NCBI RefSeq assembly: GCF_030645195.1
Contig: NZ_JAUSLW010000208.1
Coordinates: forward strand, 1 to 46,538
From: Phenylobacterium sp.
Lineage (GTDB): Bacteria > Pseudomonadota > Alphaproteobacteria > Caulobacterales > Caulobacteraceae
DNA length: 46,538 nt
Direction: 5' to 3'
Shown: piece after piece, positions 24,932 through 34,966 of the stretch
How the letters are laid out: each line of letters starts with the position of its first letter
Numbering within the stretch: position 1 is the first letter of the stretch
The notes under the pieces: model-generated
Database searches by the model: none
The model's input: only the letters and a program-made list of their open reading frames with translations
Told to the model about the DNA's origin: nothing
Made by a program: the position numbers and the translations under genes

Positions 24932-25251
24932 GCCTGCTGGATCGCCGGGTCCGAGGCTTCCGCCTCGTGGACGTCGTGGCCCTGGCCCTGCTGATGGCCC
25001 TGGTGATGTCGGTCTATCTGGCCAAGACCATCGCCGGCCGCGAGCGCTCCGAGATCGCCTTGGTGGAGCGCCAGATCGCCGCCGAGCACGCCCGCATCCG
25101 CCTGTTGAAGGCCGAGGTCAGCCATCTGGAGCAGCCAACCCGCATCGAGCAGCTCTCCACCGGCTATCTGGGCCTGGCGCCCATCTCCGCCAAGCGCGAG
25201 GTCACGCCCGACGCCCTGGCCGAGATCGCGCGCAAGGAGCCCGCGTCTTGA
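24928..25251 (+). CDS. ftsL: Cell division protein FtsL
   Basis: A 107-residue bitopic membrane protein: a short cytoplasmic N-terminus, one membrane helix (about 14-33), then a periplasmic coiled coil (about 38-68). It belongs to the FtsQLB complex that activates FtsW/FtsI at the septum. Primary sequence is weakly conserved, and the call rests on size, topology and its place between rsmH and ftsI. Confidence 0.88.
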   Translation: MSLLDRRVRGFRLVDVVALALLMALVMSVYLAKTIAGRERSEIALVERQIAAEHARIRLLKAEVSHLEQPTRIEQLSTGYLGLAPISAKREVTPDALAEIARKEPAS

Positions 25252-26990
25252 GCCTGGCCCATCCCAACTTCCAGGCGCCCGGCTGGGGCTGGCTGAAGGC
25301 GCGGCTCTGGGGCTTGGAGCACGCCTTCGAGCGCGCCAAGGCGGCCGGCAAGGCCGAAGACGACACCCGCATCCGCATCTTCTTCGTGGCCGCCATGTTC
25401 GCCGCCGGCTTCGTGACCCTGGGGATCGGCGCCACCCGCATGGCCCTGTTCTCCGACGCCGGCCGCGGCAATGGGCTGGCCGGTCCGGTGGGCGCCGCCC
25501 GCGCCGACCTCACCGACCGCAACGGCGCCATGCTGGCCGCCGACCTGCTGCACTACGGGCTCTATGTCGATCCGCGCGAGATCTGGGACACCGCCGAGAC
25601 CCGCCGCGCCCTGCACGCCGCCCTGCCGGGCCTGTCCCCGGCGCGGCTGGAGCGCGCCCTGCGCGGCGAGCGCCGCAGCTTCCTGGCGGGCGGCCTGACG
25701 CCGGAGGTGCGCGGCCGCATCCACGAGCTGGGCCTGCCCGGCGTCACCTTCGAGCCCGAACAGCGCCGGCTCTATCCCTTGGGCGTCACGGCGGCTCACC
25801 TGATCGGTTTCGCCGACACCGGCGGCGAGGGGCTGTCGGGGGCGGAACTGGCCCTGAACGACGCCATTCGCGGCGGCGCCCCCAACCATGTGGCCACGCC
25901 GCTCTCCATCGACCTGCGGGTGCAGGCCGCCCTGGAGGACGAACTCTACAAGGCCGCCGCCGCGCACCAGGCCAAGGGCGCGGTGGGGATCATCACCAAT
26001 GTCCACACCGGCGAGGTCCTGGGCATCGCCTCCTATCCGACCTTCGACCCCAACCTGGCCGGCAAGGCGACGCCCGAGCAGCTGATCAACCACGCCGCGG
26101 CCTCGGTCTATGAGATGGGCTCGACCTTCAAGGTCTTCACCGTGGCCATGGGGCTGGACTCCGGGACCGCGACGCTCGCCTCGACCTTCGACGCCCGCCA
26201 GCCGGTGAAGATCGGCAATCAGGTGATCCACGACTACCACGCCGAGAACAAGATCATGTCGGTGGCCGACATCTTCATCCACTCGTCGAACATCGGCACC
26301 ACCAAGCTCGCCCTGCAGGCCGGCTCTGCCACGGTGCAGAAGTATTTCAAGGCCTTCGGCCTGACCCGCGCCGCCCCGGTGGAGCTGTCGGAGAGCGCCA
26401 GACCGATCGTGCCCCGCCATTGGAACGAGAACGACGTCGCCTCCACCTCCTTCGGCCACGCCATCTCGGTCTCGCCCCTGGCGGTCGCCGCCGGCATGGG
26501 CGCGATCCTGAACGGCGGGACCTATGTGCCGCTCACCATCCGGCCGATGAAGCCGGGGACCCGGCCCGAGGGAACCCGCGCGGTCTCCGAGGCGACCTCG
26601 CGGGCCATGCTGGACCTGATGCGGGTCAATGTCGTGCGGGGCACCGGCGGCAAGGCCAATGCGCCGGGCCTGCGGGTCGGCGGCAAGACCGGCTCGGCCA
26701 ACAAGATCGTCGGCGGCCGCTACTCCAACAACCTGCTGATCTCGTCCTTCGCCGCGGTCTTCCCTGCCGACGGGCCGCTGGAGGCCGACCGCTATTTCGT
26801 GCTGATCCTGATGGACGAGCCCAAGGGCACGCCCGAGACCTTCGGTTTCGCCACCGGCGGCTGGACCGCCGCGCCGCCGGCCGGCCGGGTGATCGACCGC
26901 GTGGCGCCCTTCCTGGGCGTGGCCCGTCGGCCCGACCTGGTGACCGCGGCGCCCGCCGAGGCCGTCGTTCCCATCGAGAGCGAACACTGA
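25248..26990 (+). CDS. ftsI: Septal peptidoglycan transpeptidase FtsI (PBP3)
   Basis: A 580-residue class B penicillin-binding protein with a single N-terminal membrane helix (about 43-63), a pedestal domain (LTDRNGAMLAADLL onward) and the transpeptidase domain. The active-site motifs are STFK (Ser292 nucleophile, Lys295) in YEMGSTFKVF, SSN in HSSNIGTTK, and KTG in GGKTGSANK. It cross-links septal peptidoglycan with FtsW. The start is fixed by the 4-nt overlap with ftsL, and its stop overlaps murE by 1 nt. Confidence 0.97.
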   Translation: MSLAHPNFQAPGWGWLKARLWGLEHAFERAKAAGKAEDDTRIRIFFVAAMFAAGFVTLGIGATRMALFSDAGRGNGLAGPVGAARADLTDRNGAMLAADLLHYGLYVDPREIWDTAETRRALHAALPGLSPARLERALRGERRSFLAGGLTPEVRGRIHELGLPGVTFEPEQRRLYPLGVTAAHLIGFADTGGEGLSGAELALNDAIRGGAPNHVATPLSIDLRVQAALEDELYKAAAAHQAKGAVGIITNVHTGEVLGIASYPTFDPNLAGKATPEQLINHAAASVYEMGSTFKVFTVAMGLDSGTATLASTFDARQPVKIGNQVIHDYHAENKIMSVADIFIHSSNIGTTKLALQAGSATVQKYFKAFGLTRAAPVELSESARPIVPRHWNENDVASTSFGHAISVSPLAVAAGMGAILNGGTYVPLTIRPMKPGTRPEGTRAVSEATSRAMLDLMRVNVVRGTGGKANAPGLRVGGKTGSANKIVGGRYSNNLLISSFAAVFPADGPLEADRYFVLILMDEPKGTPETFGFATGGWTAAPPAGRVIDRVAPFLGVARRPDLVTAAPAEAVVPIESEH

Positions 26991-28444
26991 TGGGCGTGCG
27001 GCTTTCAGACCTGGTGGCCCGCGACCTGGCCGTCGATCCGATGATCGAGGGCGTCACCGCCGACAGCCGCAAGGTGAAGCCCGGCTTCCTGTTCGCCGCC
27101 CTGCCGGGGAGCAAGGCCGATGGCCTGGCCTTCGTGCCGAGCGCCGTCGCCGCCGGCGCCGCCGCCGTGATCGCGACGGCAGAGGCGCCCGGCGTCGACG
27201 TCCCCTTCGTCGTGACCTCCGACCCGCGCCGGGCCTATGCGCTCGCCGCCGCCGCCTTCTGGAAGGTCCAGCCGGCCACGGTGGTGGCGGTGACCGGCAC
27301 CAACGGCAAGACCTCGGTGGCCGCCTTCTGCCGCCAGATCTTCAACGCCGGGGGCCATCGCGCCGCCAGCATGGGCACGCTCGGGGTCTACGCCACCGGG
27401 CCGGACGGCTTCGAGGCCCAGCTCACGCCGCCGGGCCTGACCACGCCGGACGCCGCCGACGTCGCCGAGCTGATGAGCCGGCTGGTGGAGCTGGGGGTGA
27501 CCCATCTGGCCCTGGAGGCCTCGTCCCACGGGGTGGATCAGCGTCGCCTGGACGGGGCGCGGATCGCCGCCGCCGGCTTCCTGAACCTGACCCAGGACCA
27601 CCTCGACTATCACGTCACGATGGAGGCCTATCGCGACGCCAAGCTGCGCCTGTTCACGACCCTGCTGCCGCGTGGCGGGACCGCCGTGCTGAACGCGGAC
27701 TCCGACGCCTATGACGCCTTCGCCGCCACCGCCGTGACCCACGGCCAGAGCGTGATGTCGGTGGGGGAGGCGGGGCAGGGGCTGACGCTCGTTTCTCGCA
27801 CGCCGTCTCCCGAAGGCCAGCGGCTGACCATCCTGGCCCAGGGCCGGACCTATGAGGTGAACCTGCCCCTGGTGGGCGGTTATCAAGCCTCCAACGCCCT
27901 GGTGGCCGCGGGCCTCTGCATCGCCGCTGGCGAACCCGTGGCCGGCGTCATGAAAGCCCTGGAGACCCTGGAGGGCGCGCCGGGCCGGCTGCAACTGATC
28001 GGGACGGGCGCGAAGGGCGGCGTCGCCTATGTCGACTACGCCCATACCCCCGACGGCCTGGAGACGGTGCTGAAGGCCCTGCGGCCGCACGTCGAGGGCA
28101 AGCTGATCGTGGTGTTCGGGGCCGGCGGCGACCGCGACCGCACCAAGCGTCCCCTGATGGGCGCCATCGCCGCGAACTTCGCCGACGTCGCCATCGTCAC
28201 CGACGACAATCCCCGCGGCGAGGACCCCGCCGCCATCCGCGCCGAGGTCATGGCCGGAACGACCGGCATGCGGAACATCGGCGACCGCCGCGCCGCCATC
28301 CGCGCCGGCGTCGCCCTGCTGGCGGCCGGCGACGTCCTGGTGGTGGCCGGCAAGGGCCACGAGCAGACCCAAACCATCGCCGGCGTCGTCCACCACTTCG
28401 ACGACGTGATCGAGACCGACCAGGCCCTGCGAGGCAAGCCATGA
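26990..28444 (+). CDS. murE: UDP-MurNAc-tripeptide synthetase (meso-DAP-adding)
   Basis: A 484-residue ATP-dependent Mur ligase that adds the third stem residue to UDP-MurNAc-L-Ala-D-Glu. The P-loop is TGTNGKTS (102-109). The DNPR motif (406-409) is the signature for meso-diaminopimelate, against lysine, so the stem peptide carries meso-DAP. VDYAHTPDGLETVL is another MurE hallmark. The start is the ATG sharing its A with the last base of the ftsI stop; the longer open frame from 26420 is a shadow inside ftsI. Confidence 0.97.
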   Translation: MGVRLSDLVARDLAVDPMIEGVTADSRKVKPGFLFAALPGSKADGLAFVPSAVAAGAAAVIATAEAPGVDVPFVVTSDPRRAYALAAAAFWKVQPATVVAVTGTNGKTSVAAFCRQIFNAGGHRAASMGTLGVYATGPDGFEAQLTPPGLTTPDAADVAELMSRLVELGVTHLALEASSHGVDQRRLDGARIAAAGFLNLTQDHLDYHVTMEAYRDAKLRLFTTLLPRGGTAVLNADSDAYDAFAATAVTHGQSVMSVGEAGQGLTLVSRTPSPEGQRLTILAQGRTYEVNLPLVGGYQASNALVAAGLCIAAGEPVAGVMKALETLEGAPGRLQLIGTGAKGGVAYVDYAHTPDGLETVLKALRPHVEGKLIVVFGAGGDRDRTKRPLMGAIAANFADVAIVTDDNPRGEDPAAIRAEVMAGTTGMRNIGDRRAAIRAGVALLAAGDVLVVAGKGHEQTQTIAGVVHHFDDVIETDQALRGKP

Positions 28445-29829
28445 GCCTCTGGACCGCAGACGAGATCGCCCGGGCGACCGGCGGCAAGGTGGTCGGCGAC
28501 TTCGCCGTGGACGGCGTCTCCATCGACACCCGCTCCATCGAGACCGGCGATCTGTTCGTGGCCCTGGCCGGCGTCCGAGACGGCCATGAGTTCGTGGCCC
28601 CGGCGCTCGCCAAGGGCGCGGCCGGCGCCCTGGTGAGCCAGACGGTCGAGGGTCCCCACGTCCTGGTGGAAGACACCTTCAAGGCCTTGGAATTGCTGGG
28701 GGAAGCGGCCCGGATTCGCGCAGTCCAAACCCGCCGCGGGGCCGTCACCGGCTCGGTGGGCAAGACCAGCGTCACCCAGGCGGTCCGCGCCGGTCTGATG
28801 CTGGCGGGCAAGGCCCATTCGTCGGTGAAGAGCTACAACAACCACATCGGCGTGCCCCTGACTCTGGCCCGCATGCCCCGGGACACCGAGCGCGCCGTGT
28901 TTGAGATCGGCATGAACCACACCGGTGAGATCACGCCGCTCACCCGCTTCGTGCGGCCCCACGCTGTGGCCATCACCACCGTGGGCCCGGTCCATGTGGA
29001 GAACTTCCCGGACGGCGAGATCGGGGTGGCCTGCGCCAAGGCCGAGATCTTCGACGGCCTGGAGCCGGGCGGCGTGGCGATCCTCAACGCCGACAACAAA
29101 TGGTTCGACCTGCTGAGCGACGCGGCCCGCGCCGCCGGCGGCAAGGTGCTGAGCTTCGGCGCCGGCGAGGCCTGCGACGCCCGCCTGATCGACTTCCAGC
29201 CCCAGGCCGGCCACGCGGTGGTCCAGGCCCGGCTGCATGGCAAGGCGCTCGACTTCCCGATCCTGCAGACCGGCTTCCACTGGGGCCCCAACAGCATGGC
29301 CGTGCTGCTGATGCTGGAGGCGCTCGACGTGTCCCTCGGCGACAGCCTGGCGGCCCTGGGGTCCTTCGAGCCCCTCGAGGGCCGGGGGGCCGAGAAGACC
29401 ATCCGCCTGGCCGGCGGGGCCTTCACCCTGATCGACGAGAGCTACAACGCCAACCCGATCTCCATGACCGCGGCCTTCGCGACCCTGGGCGCCCGCAAGA
29501 CCTCGGGGCGGCGGATCGTCGCGCTGACCGATATGCTGGAGCTGGGGGAGGGCGGTCCCGCCTTCCATGCCGGCCTGGCCGAGCCACTCGAAAAAGCGGC
29601 CATCGACCTGGTGTTCTGCGCTGGTCCCCTGATGAAATCCCTGTGGGACGCCCTTCCGTCGACTCGGCGGGGCGGCTACGCCAAGTCCGCGGCCGAGCTT
29701 GCGCCGCAGGTCGCCCGGGCCGCAGAGCCCGGAGACCTGGTGATGGTGAAGGGGTCGAACGGTTCGAAGGCGGGCGCGGTGACAGCCGCGCTGGTCGCCC
29801 TCGACGCGCGTTCCGGGGAGGCGGGCTGA
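28441..29829 (+). CDS. murF: UDP-MurNAc-tripeptide:D-Ala-D-Ala ligase
   Basis: A 462-residue Mur ligase that completes the pentapeptide precursor. The ATP-binding loop reads VTGSVGKTS (102-110), the usual GSxGKT form for Mur[14 protein letters not shown] and [10 protein letters not shown] follow, and [10 protein letters not shown] lies in the central/C domain. It overlaps murE by 4 nt and mraY by 1 nt. Confidence 0.97.
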   Translation: MSLWTADEIARATGGKVVGDFAVDGVSIDTRSIETGDLFVALAGVRDGHEFVAPALAKGAAGALVSQTVEGPHVLVEDTFKALELLGEAARIRAVQTRRGAVTGSVGKTSVTQAVRAGLMLAGKAHSSVKSYNNHIGVPLTLARMPRDTERAVFEIGMNHTGEITPLTRFVRPHAVAITTVGPVHVENFPDGEIGVACAKAEIFDGLEPGGVAILNADNKWFDLLSDAARAAGGKVLSFGAGEACDARLIDFQPQAGHAVVQARLHGKALDFPILQTGFHWGPNSMAVLLMLEALDVSLGDSLAALGSFEPLEGRGAEKTIRLAGGAFTLIDESYNANPISMTAAFATLGARKTSGRRIVALTDMLELGEGGPAFHAGLAEPLEKAAIDLVFCAGPLMKSLWDALPSTRRGGYAKSAAELAPQVARAAEPGDLVMVKGSNGSKAGAVTAALVALDARSGEAG

Positions 29830-30938
29830 TGCTCTATTGGCTGTATGAGCAGATGTCGGCGGGCGGCCATGTGCCGATCCTCAACCTGCTGAAATACCTG
29901 ACCTTCCGCACCGGCATGGCGCTGTTCACGGCCCAGATCGTGGTGGCCCTGATGGGCTCGCGCTTCATCCGCTGGATGCAGGCCAAGCAGGGCAAGGGCC
30001 AGCCGATCCGCGCCGACGGCATCGCCCGTCACGTGGTGGAGAAGGCCGGCACGCCGACCATGGGCGGGGTGATGATCCTGGCTGGCCTGCTGGTGGGCAC
30101 CCTGCTGTGGAGCGACCTGTCCAACGTCTATGTCTGGGCGGTGCTGCTGGTGACCGTGGGCTACGGGATCCTGGGCTTCACCGACGACTACGCCAAGGTC
30201 ACCAAGCAGACCACCGAGGGGGTGTCGGGCAAGGTGCGGCTGGTGCTGGAGGCGGTGATCGCGCTGGCCGCCGTGGCCCTCATCGTCATCTATGGCGGCC
30301 GTCCGCCCGAGGCGCCGGACCTGGCGACCTCCGTCGCCTTCCCGGTGTTCAAGGGCCTGCTGCTGGACATGGGCTGGTTCTACCTGGCCTTCGGGGCCTT
30401 CATCATCGTCGGCGCGGCCAATGCGGTGAACTTCACCGACGGCCTGGACGGCCTGGCCACCGTGCCGGTGATGATCGCCGCCGCCGCCTTCGGCCTGATC
30501 ACCTATCTGGTGGGCAACTACGTCTTCGCCCGCTACCTGCAGCTTCATTTCGTCCCCGGCGTGGGGGAGGTGGGCGTGTTCTGCGGGGCCATGATCGGGG
30601 CTGGCCTGGGCTTCCTCTGGTATAACGCGCCCCCGGCCAAGATCTTCATGGGCGACACCGGCTCCCTCGCGCTCGGCGGGGCCATCGGCACCGTGGCCGT
30701 GGCCACCAAGCACGAGATCGTGCTGGGGATCATCGGTGGTCTCTTCGTGCTGGAGACCCTGTCGGTGATGATCCAGGTCGCCTCCTTCAAGCTGACAGGC
30801 AAGCGGGTGTTCCGCATGGCCCCGATCCACCACCATTTCGAGAAGCTCGGCTGGTCGGAATCCACCGTGGTGATCCGCTTCTGGATCATCGCCGTGGTGC
30901 TGGCCATCCTGGGCCTCGCCACCCTGAAGCTGCGGTAG
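29829..30938 (+). CDS. mraY: Phospho-MurNAc-pentapeptide translocase
   Basis: A 369-residue inner-membrane enzyme (about ten helices) that transfers phospho-MurNAc-pentapeptide to undecaprenyl phosphate, forming lipid I. The catalytic aspartate motifs are FTDDYAK (D119, D120) and [10 protein letters not shown] (D204, D207), followed by [10 protein letters not shown] and the cytoplasmic [11 protein letters not shown] loop. The ATG at 29829 overlaps the murF stop by 1 nt; the longer frame is a shadow in murF. An 18-nt gap to murD follows. Confidence 0.97.
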   Translation: MLYWLYEQMSAGGHVPILNLLKYLTFRTGMALFTAQIVVALMGSRFIRWMQAKQGKGQPIRADGIARHVVEKAGTPTMGGVMILAGLLVGTLLWSDLSNVYVWAVLLVTVGYGILGFTDDYAKVTKQTTEGVSGKVRLVLEAVIALAAVALIVIYGGRPPEAPDLATSVAFPVFKGLLLDMGWFYLAFGAFIIVGAANAVNFTDGLDGLATVPVMIAAAAFGLITYLVGNYVFARYLQLHFVPGVGEVGVFCGAMIGAGLGFLWYNAPPAKIFMGDTGSLALGGAIGTVAVATKHEIVLGIIGGLFVLETLSVMIQVASFKLTGKRVFRMAPIHHHFEKLGWSESTVVIRFWIIAVVLAILGLATLKLR

Positions 30939-30956
30939 GGAGGGCGTGAGCAGGTC

Positions 30957-32372
30957 ATGATCCCGGTCCGCGGCTTCGAAGGCAGGACGGTCGCCGTTTT
31001 CGGCCTGGCCCGCACGGGTCTGGCCGCCGCGCGCGCGCTGGTGGCCGGCGGCGCCCAGGTGGCGCTGTGGGACGAGCGGCCCGAGGGCCGCGCCGCAGCC
31101 CAGGCCGAGGGCCTGCCGCTGGTGGACCTGTCGACCGCCGACTGGAGCGGCTTCGCCGCCCTGATGCTGTCGCCCGGCGTGCCGCTCACCCATCCCGAGC
31201 CGCACTGGACCGTCACCAAGGCCCAGGAGTGCGGGGTCGAGATCGTCGGCGACATGGAGCTGTTCGCCCGCACCGTGAACGCCGCGCCCGAGCACAAGCG
31301 CCCGAAGATCGTCGCCATCACCGGCACCAACGGCAAGTCCACCACCACCGCCCTGATCGGCCACATCTGCGCCTCGGCCGGCCGCGACACCCGGGTGGGC
31401 GGCAATATCGGCATCGGAGTCCTGGGCCTGGAGGACATGCACGGCGGGGCGGTCTACGTCCTGGAGATGAGCTCCTACCAGCTCGACCTGACCTCCAGCC
31501 TGAAGCCCGACGTGGCCATCCTGCTCAACGTCTCCCCCGACCACCTGGAACGCCACGGCGGCATGGAGGGCTATGTCGCCGCCAAGCGCCGCATCCTGCT
31601 CAACCAGGGCAAGGGTGACACCGCGGTCATCGGGGTGGACGATCCCTGGGGCCAGCGGATCTGCACCGAGATCACCGCCGCCAACCGCCGCACCATCGTG
31701 CCGATCTCGGCGTCGAAGGCCATGGGCCGGGGCGTCTACGCCCTGCAGGGCCTGCTCTACGACGCCACCGGCGAGCGCGCCGTCGAGGTCGCCGACCTGC
31801 TGCGGGCCCGCTCCCTGCCGGGCCGCCACAACTGGCAGAACGCGGCGGCGGCCTATTCCGCCGCCCGCGGCCTGGGGATCTCCGCCGAGGACGCCGCCGA
31901 GGGCCTGATGAGCTTCCCGGGCCTGGCGCACCGGATGGAGACCGTCGGCCAGCTCGGCCGGGTCCGCTTCGTCAACGACAGCAAGGCCACCAACACCGAC
32001 GCCGCCCGCCAGGCCATGTCGAGCTATCCCAGGTTCTACTGGATCGCCGGCGGCCAGCCGAAGACCGGCGGCATCGACGCCCTGGCCGATCTCTTCCCGA
32101 AGATCGAGACGGCCTATCTGATCGGCGAGGCCACCGAGGCCTTCGAGGAGACACTGAAGGGCAAGGCCCAGACCGTGGCCTGCGGGACCATGGAGGTCGC
32201 CGTGGCCAAGGCCTATGCCGACGCGGCCGCCAAGGGCCAGGACGCCGTGGTCCTGCTCTCGCCGGCCTGCGCCTCCTTCGACCAGTTCGCCGACTTCGAG
32301 GCCCGGGGCGAGGCGTTCCGCGCCGCCGTCCAGGGCCTGACCGCGCCCGCGGCCAAGGGCGCGCGCGCATGA
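30957..32372 (+). CDS. murD: UDP-MurNAc-L-Ala:D-Glu ligase
   Basis: A 471-residue cytoplasmic Mur ligase that adds D-glutamate. The N-terminal Rossmann part (VAVFGLARTGLAAARALVAGG) binds UDP, the P-loop is TGTNGKST (122-129), EMSSYQLDLT is the MurD-specific block, and NDSKATNTDAA starts the C-terminal domain. It overlaps ftsW by 4 nt. Confidence 0.97.
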   Translation: MIPVRGFEGRTVAVFGLARTGLAAARALVAGGAQVALWDERPEGRAAAQAEGLPLVDLSTADWSGFAALMLSPGVPLTHPEPHWTVTKAQECGVEIVGDMELFARTVNAAPEHKRPKIVAITGTNGKSTTTALIGHICASAGRDTRVGGNIGIGVLGLEDMHGGAVYVLEMSSYQLDLTSSLKPDVAILLNVSPDHLERHGGMEGYVAAKRRILLNQGKGDTAVIGVDDPWGQRICTEITAANRRTIVPISASKAMGRGVYALQGLLYDATGERAVEVADLLRARSLPGRHNWQNAAAAYSAARGLGISAEDAAEGLMSFPGLAHRMETVGQLGRVRFVNDSKATNTDAARQAMSSYPRFYWIAGGQPKTGGIDALADLFPKIETAYLIGEATEAFEETLKGKAQTVACGTMEVAVAKAYADAAAKGQDAVVLLSPACASFDQFADFEARGEAFRAAVQGLTAPAAKGARA

Positions 32373-33541
32373 ATCCCACCCAGGCGCACGCCTTCGCGCG
32401 CAGCGACCGCACCCCGGTCGGGGTGTGGTGGTGGACCATCGACCGCTGGATGCTGGGCGCCCTGGGGGTGCTGATCATCCTGGGGGTGATGCTGTCCTTC
32501 GCCGCCAGCCCCTCGGCCGCGGCGCGGATGAATGTCGGCGACCCCTTCCACTTCGCCGTGCGCCAGTGCCTGTTCGCCGCCGTCGGCGCGGTGATCCTGG
32601 TCTCCACCTCGATGCTGGACACCAAGGGCGTGCGGCGGGCGGCCTTCTTCATCTACATCGCCGCCATCGCGATCATGGCCGTGCTGCCCTTCATCGGCCA
32701 CAACGCCAAGGGCGCGACCCGCTGGATGGAGTTCGCCGGCTTCACCCTGCAGCCGTCGGAATTCATGAAGCCGGCCCTGATCATCCTGGTGTCCTGGATG
32801 TTCGCCGAGGGGCAGAAGGGCCAGGGCGTGCCCGGCGTCACCATCGCGTTTGGGCTCTACCTGCTGTCGGTGGGCCTGCTGCTGATCCAGCCGGACGTCG
32901 GCCAGACGGTGCTGATCACCGTGGCCTTCGGGGCGGCCTTCTGGATGGCCGGGGTGCCGCTCTCCTGGGTGATGCTGCTGGGCGGCACGGCGCTCGCCGG
33001 CCTGTCCTCGACCTATTTCCTCTTCCCCCACGTGGCCAGCCGCGTGGACCGTTTCATCAGCCCCGACCGGGCCGACACCCACCAGGTGGACCGCGCCGCC
33101 GAGGCCATCGCCGCCGGCGGCTTCTTCGGGCGCGGCCCGGGGGAGGGCGTCATGAAGCGCCACGTTCCCGACCTGCACACCGACTTCATCTATTCGGTGG
33201 CGGCCGAGGAGTACGGCCTGGTCTTCTCCCTGATCCTCATCGCCCTGTTCGCCTTCATCGTGATCCGCGGCCTCTACAAGGCCATGAAGCTGAGCGATCC
33301 GTTCCAGCAGGTGGCCGCGGCCGGCCTCTTCGTCCTGGTGGGGGAGCAGGCCTTCATCAACATCGCGGTGAACCTCAACATGATCCCCACCAAGGGCATG
33401 ACCCTGCCGTTCATCTCCTATGGGGGCTCCTCCATGCTGGCCATCTGCCTGACCTTGGGCCTGGCGCTCGCCCTCACCCGGCGTCGCCCGGGGGCCTATT
33501 CCCAGGGTGAGGGCCTCGCCAAGTCCGCGGCCTTCGCCTAA
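32369..33541 (+). CDS. ftsW: Septal peptidoglycan polymerase FtsW
   Basis: A 390-residue SEDS-family glycosyltransferase with about ten membrane helices that polymerises lipid II at the septum together with FtsI. Conserved segments are NAKGATRWMEFAGFTLQPSE, the extracellular loop with GPGEGVMKRHVPDLHTDF (containing the catalytic Asp region) and EEYGLVFSL, and the closing PFISYGGSSMLA. It overlaps murD by 4 nt and ends 9 nt before murG. Confidence 0.96.
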   Translation: MNPTQAHAFARSDRTPVGVWWWTIDRWMLGALGVLIILGVMLSFAASPSAAARMNVGDPFHFAVRQCLFAAVGAVILVSTSMLDTKGVRRAAFFIYIAAIAIMAVLPFIGHNAKGATRWMEFAGFTLQPSEFMKPALIILVSWMFAEGQKGQGVPGVTIAFGLYLLSVGLLLIQPDVGQTVLITVAFGAAFWMAGVPLSWVMLLGGTALAGLSSTYFLFPHVASRVDRFISPDRADTHQVDRAAEAIAAGGFFGRGPGEGVMKRHVPDLHTDFIYSVAAEEYGLVFSLILIALFAFIVIRGLYKAMKLSDPFQQVAAAGLFVLVGEQAFINIAVNLNMIPTKGMTLPFISYGGSSMLAICLTLGLALALTRRRPGAYSQGEGLAKSAAFA

Positions 33542-33550
33542 AGCGCACCC

Positions 33551-34648
33551 ATGCGCAAGATCGCCGTCGTCGCCGCCGGAGGCACCGGTGGGCACCTCTT
33601 CCCCGCCCAGGCCCTCTCCGAGGCCCTGATCGCCCGTGGTTGGCGCATCGTGCTGGCCAGCGACGAACGGGTGGCGGCCTTCGCCGAGAGCTTCCCGGCC
33701 GAGGAGCGCATCGGCCTGTCGGCCCGCACCTACAAACCCCGTGATCCCGTCGGCATGGCGCTGGCCGGCCTCTCGATCCTGCGCGGCGTCATGCAGGCCC
33801 GCGCCGCCTTCCGGCGCATCAAGCCCGACGTGGTGGTGGGGTTCGGCGGCTATCCCTCGGTGCCCGGCCTGCTGGCCGGGATCACGCTCAACCTGCCCAC
33901 CGTGATGCACGAGCAGAACGCGGTCATGGGTCGGGCCAACCGCCGGCTGGTGAGCCATGTGAAGGCCGTGGCCTGCGCCTTCCCCATGCTGCAGAAGGCC
34001 CCGCCCAAGGTCGCCGACAGCGCCGTGGTGGTGGGCAATCCGGTGCGCCCGGAGATTCGCGCCCTCTACGACCTGCCCTACGTCCCGCCCACCGCCGACG
34101 GGCCCATCCGCATCCTCATCACCGGCGGCAGCCAGGGCGCTCGCCTGCTCTCGGAACTGATGCCCGAGGCCATCCGCATGTTGCCCGAACCCCTGCGGGC
34201 GCGCCTGAAGGTGCAGCAGCAGACCCGCGCCGAGAGCATGGAGAACGCGCGGAAGATCTATGCCGACGCCATGGTTGAGGCCGAGATCGCCCCCTTCTTC
34301 CGCGACATGGCCGGCCGCCTGAAGGACGCCCACCTGGTGATCGGCCGCTCCGGCGCCGGCACGGTCTGCGAGTTCGCCATCGCCGGGAAGCCGGCCATCC
34401 TGATCCCGCTGGCCATCGCGCTGGACGACGACCAGGGCCAGAACGCCAAGGTCATGGCCGACGCCGGCGGGGCCCAGGTGGCGCGCGAGCACCAGCTCAC
34501 CGTCGACTCCATGGCCAACGCCCTGGAGAAACTGCTGACCAATCCCGACCGCCTGGCCCGCATGGCCGCCAGCGCCCGCTCCATCGCCAAGCCCGACGCC
34601 GCCGAGCGCCTGGCCGACCTGGTCGAAAAGACCGCAGCCAGGTCCTAG
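33551..34648 (+). CDS. murG: Lipid II synthase MurG (UDP-GlcNAc transferase)
   Basis: A 365-residue peripheral membrane GT-B glycosyltransferase that adds GlcNAc to lipid I. The glycine-rich loop GGTGGH (10-15) binds the lipid phosphate. GFGGYPSVPG and MHEQNAVMGRANR are family blocks, ITGGSQGARLLSE is the second glycine loop, and RSGAGTVCEFAIAGKPAILIP is the UDP-GlcNAc site. It is the last gene before the toxin-antitoxin interruption, 61 nt ahead. Confidence 0.97.
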   Translation: MRKIAVVAAGGTGGHLFPAQALSEALIARGWRIVLASDERVAAFAESFPAEERIGLSARTYKPRDPVGMALAGLSILRGVMQARAAFRRIKPDVVVGFGGYPSVPGLLAGITLNLPTVMHEQNAVMGRANRRLVSHVKAVACAFPMLQKAPPKVADSAVVVGNPVRPEIRALYDLPYVPPTADGPIRILITGGSQGARLLSELMPEAIRMLPEPLRARLKVQQQTRAESMENARKIYADAMVEAEIAPFFRDMAGRLKDAHLVIGRSGAGTVCEFAIAGKPAILIPLAIALDDDQGQNAKVMADAGGAQVAREHQLTVDSMANALEKLLTNPDRLARMAASARSIAKPDAAERLADLVEKTAARS

Positions 34649-34670
34649 AGCCTGACTCTCCCACGCCCAT

Positions 34671-34700
34671 TTGATGACCCATGCGTCCACGTGGTAATGT
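34671..34700 (+). promoter_or_regulatory. Promoter and palindromic operator of the toxin-antitoxin operon
   Basis: TTGATG (34671-34676) and TAATGT (34695-34700) are 18 bp apart. The spacer ends in CCACGTGG (34687-34694), a perfect palindrome well placed for autorepression. The transcript would start near 34707, 3 nt before the antitoxin ATG, so the mRNA could be leaderless. Confidence 0.5.
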
Positions 34701-34709
34701 GAAATTGCA

Positions 34710-34889
34710 ATGAGCCGTCGCACCGTCATGTCATCTGCAGCCCGCCCGCCCGAAACGGCCAACGTGCCGGGCGAAAGCGCGGAGGATCGTCGTGACCGCG
34801 AAATCCTGGAGCGCGCTCGACAGGATCTCCGCGCGGGCCGCCTGGACGTCACCTCCCTGGAAGAGGCGAAGCGCGAACTCGGTGACTAG
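34710..34889 (+). CDS. Putative antitoxin of a RelE-type toxin-antitoxin pair
   Basis: A 59-residue charged protein, one residue below common ORF cut-offs. The N-terminal 25 residues are low-complexity, followed by a helix DRREILERARQDLRAGRLD-like region (REILERARQDLRAGR is visible) and the C-terminal SLEEAKRELGD, which looks like the toxin-wrapping tail of a RelB/Phd-like antitoxin. No DNA-binding domain is evident at this length. A second Met at codon 7 is an alternative start. There is no clear ribosome site, consistent with leaderless translation. The call depends mostly on position just before the toxin gene; the 77-nt gap is unusual. Confidence 0.6.
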   Translation: MSRRTVMSSAARPPETANVPGESAEDRRDREILERARQDLRAGRLDVTSLEEAKRELGD

Positions 34890-34966
34890 GGGCCTCCCGA
34901 ACCGTCTCCCGCTCCGATACGTCGTGACAGCACGATCGACCCGATAGAGACGTTCGGGGCGCGGGC

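Noticed and set aside
29676-31931. 751-codon open frame on the minus strand
   Set aside because: It is antisense to murF, mraY and murD, is rich in H, Q, G and A as expected from GC-biased third positions, and has no recognisable domain. Other long minus-strand frames (24.8-36.5 kb) are rejected for the same reason.
34857-34889. Possible frameshift in the antitoxin C-terminus
   Set aside because: On careful recounting the frame runs through SLEEAKRELGD to the TAG at 34887-34889, so the gene is intact.
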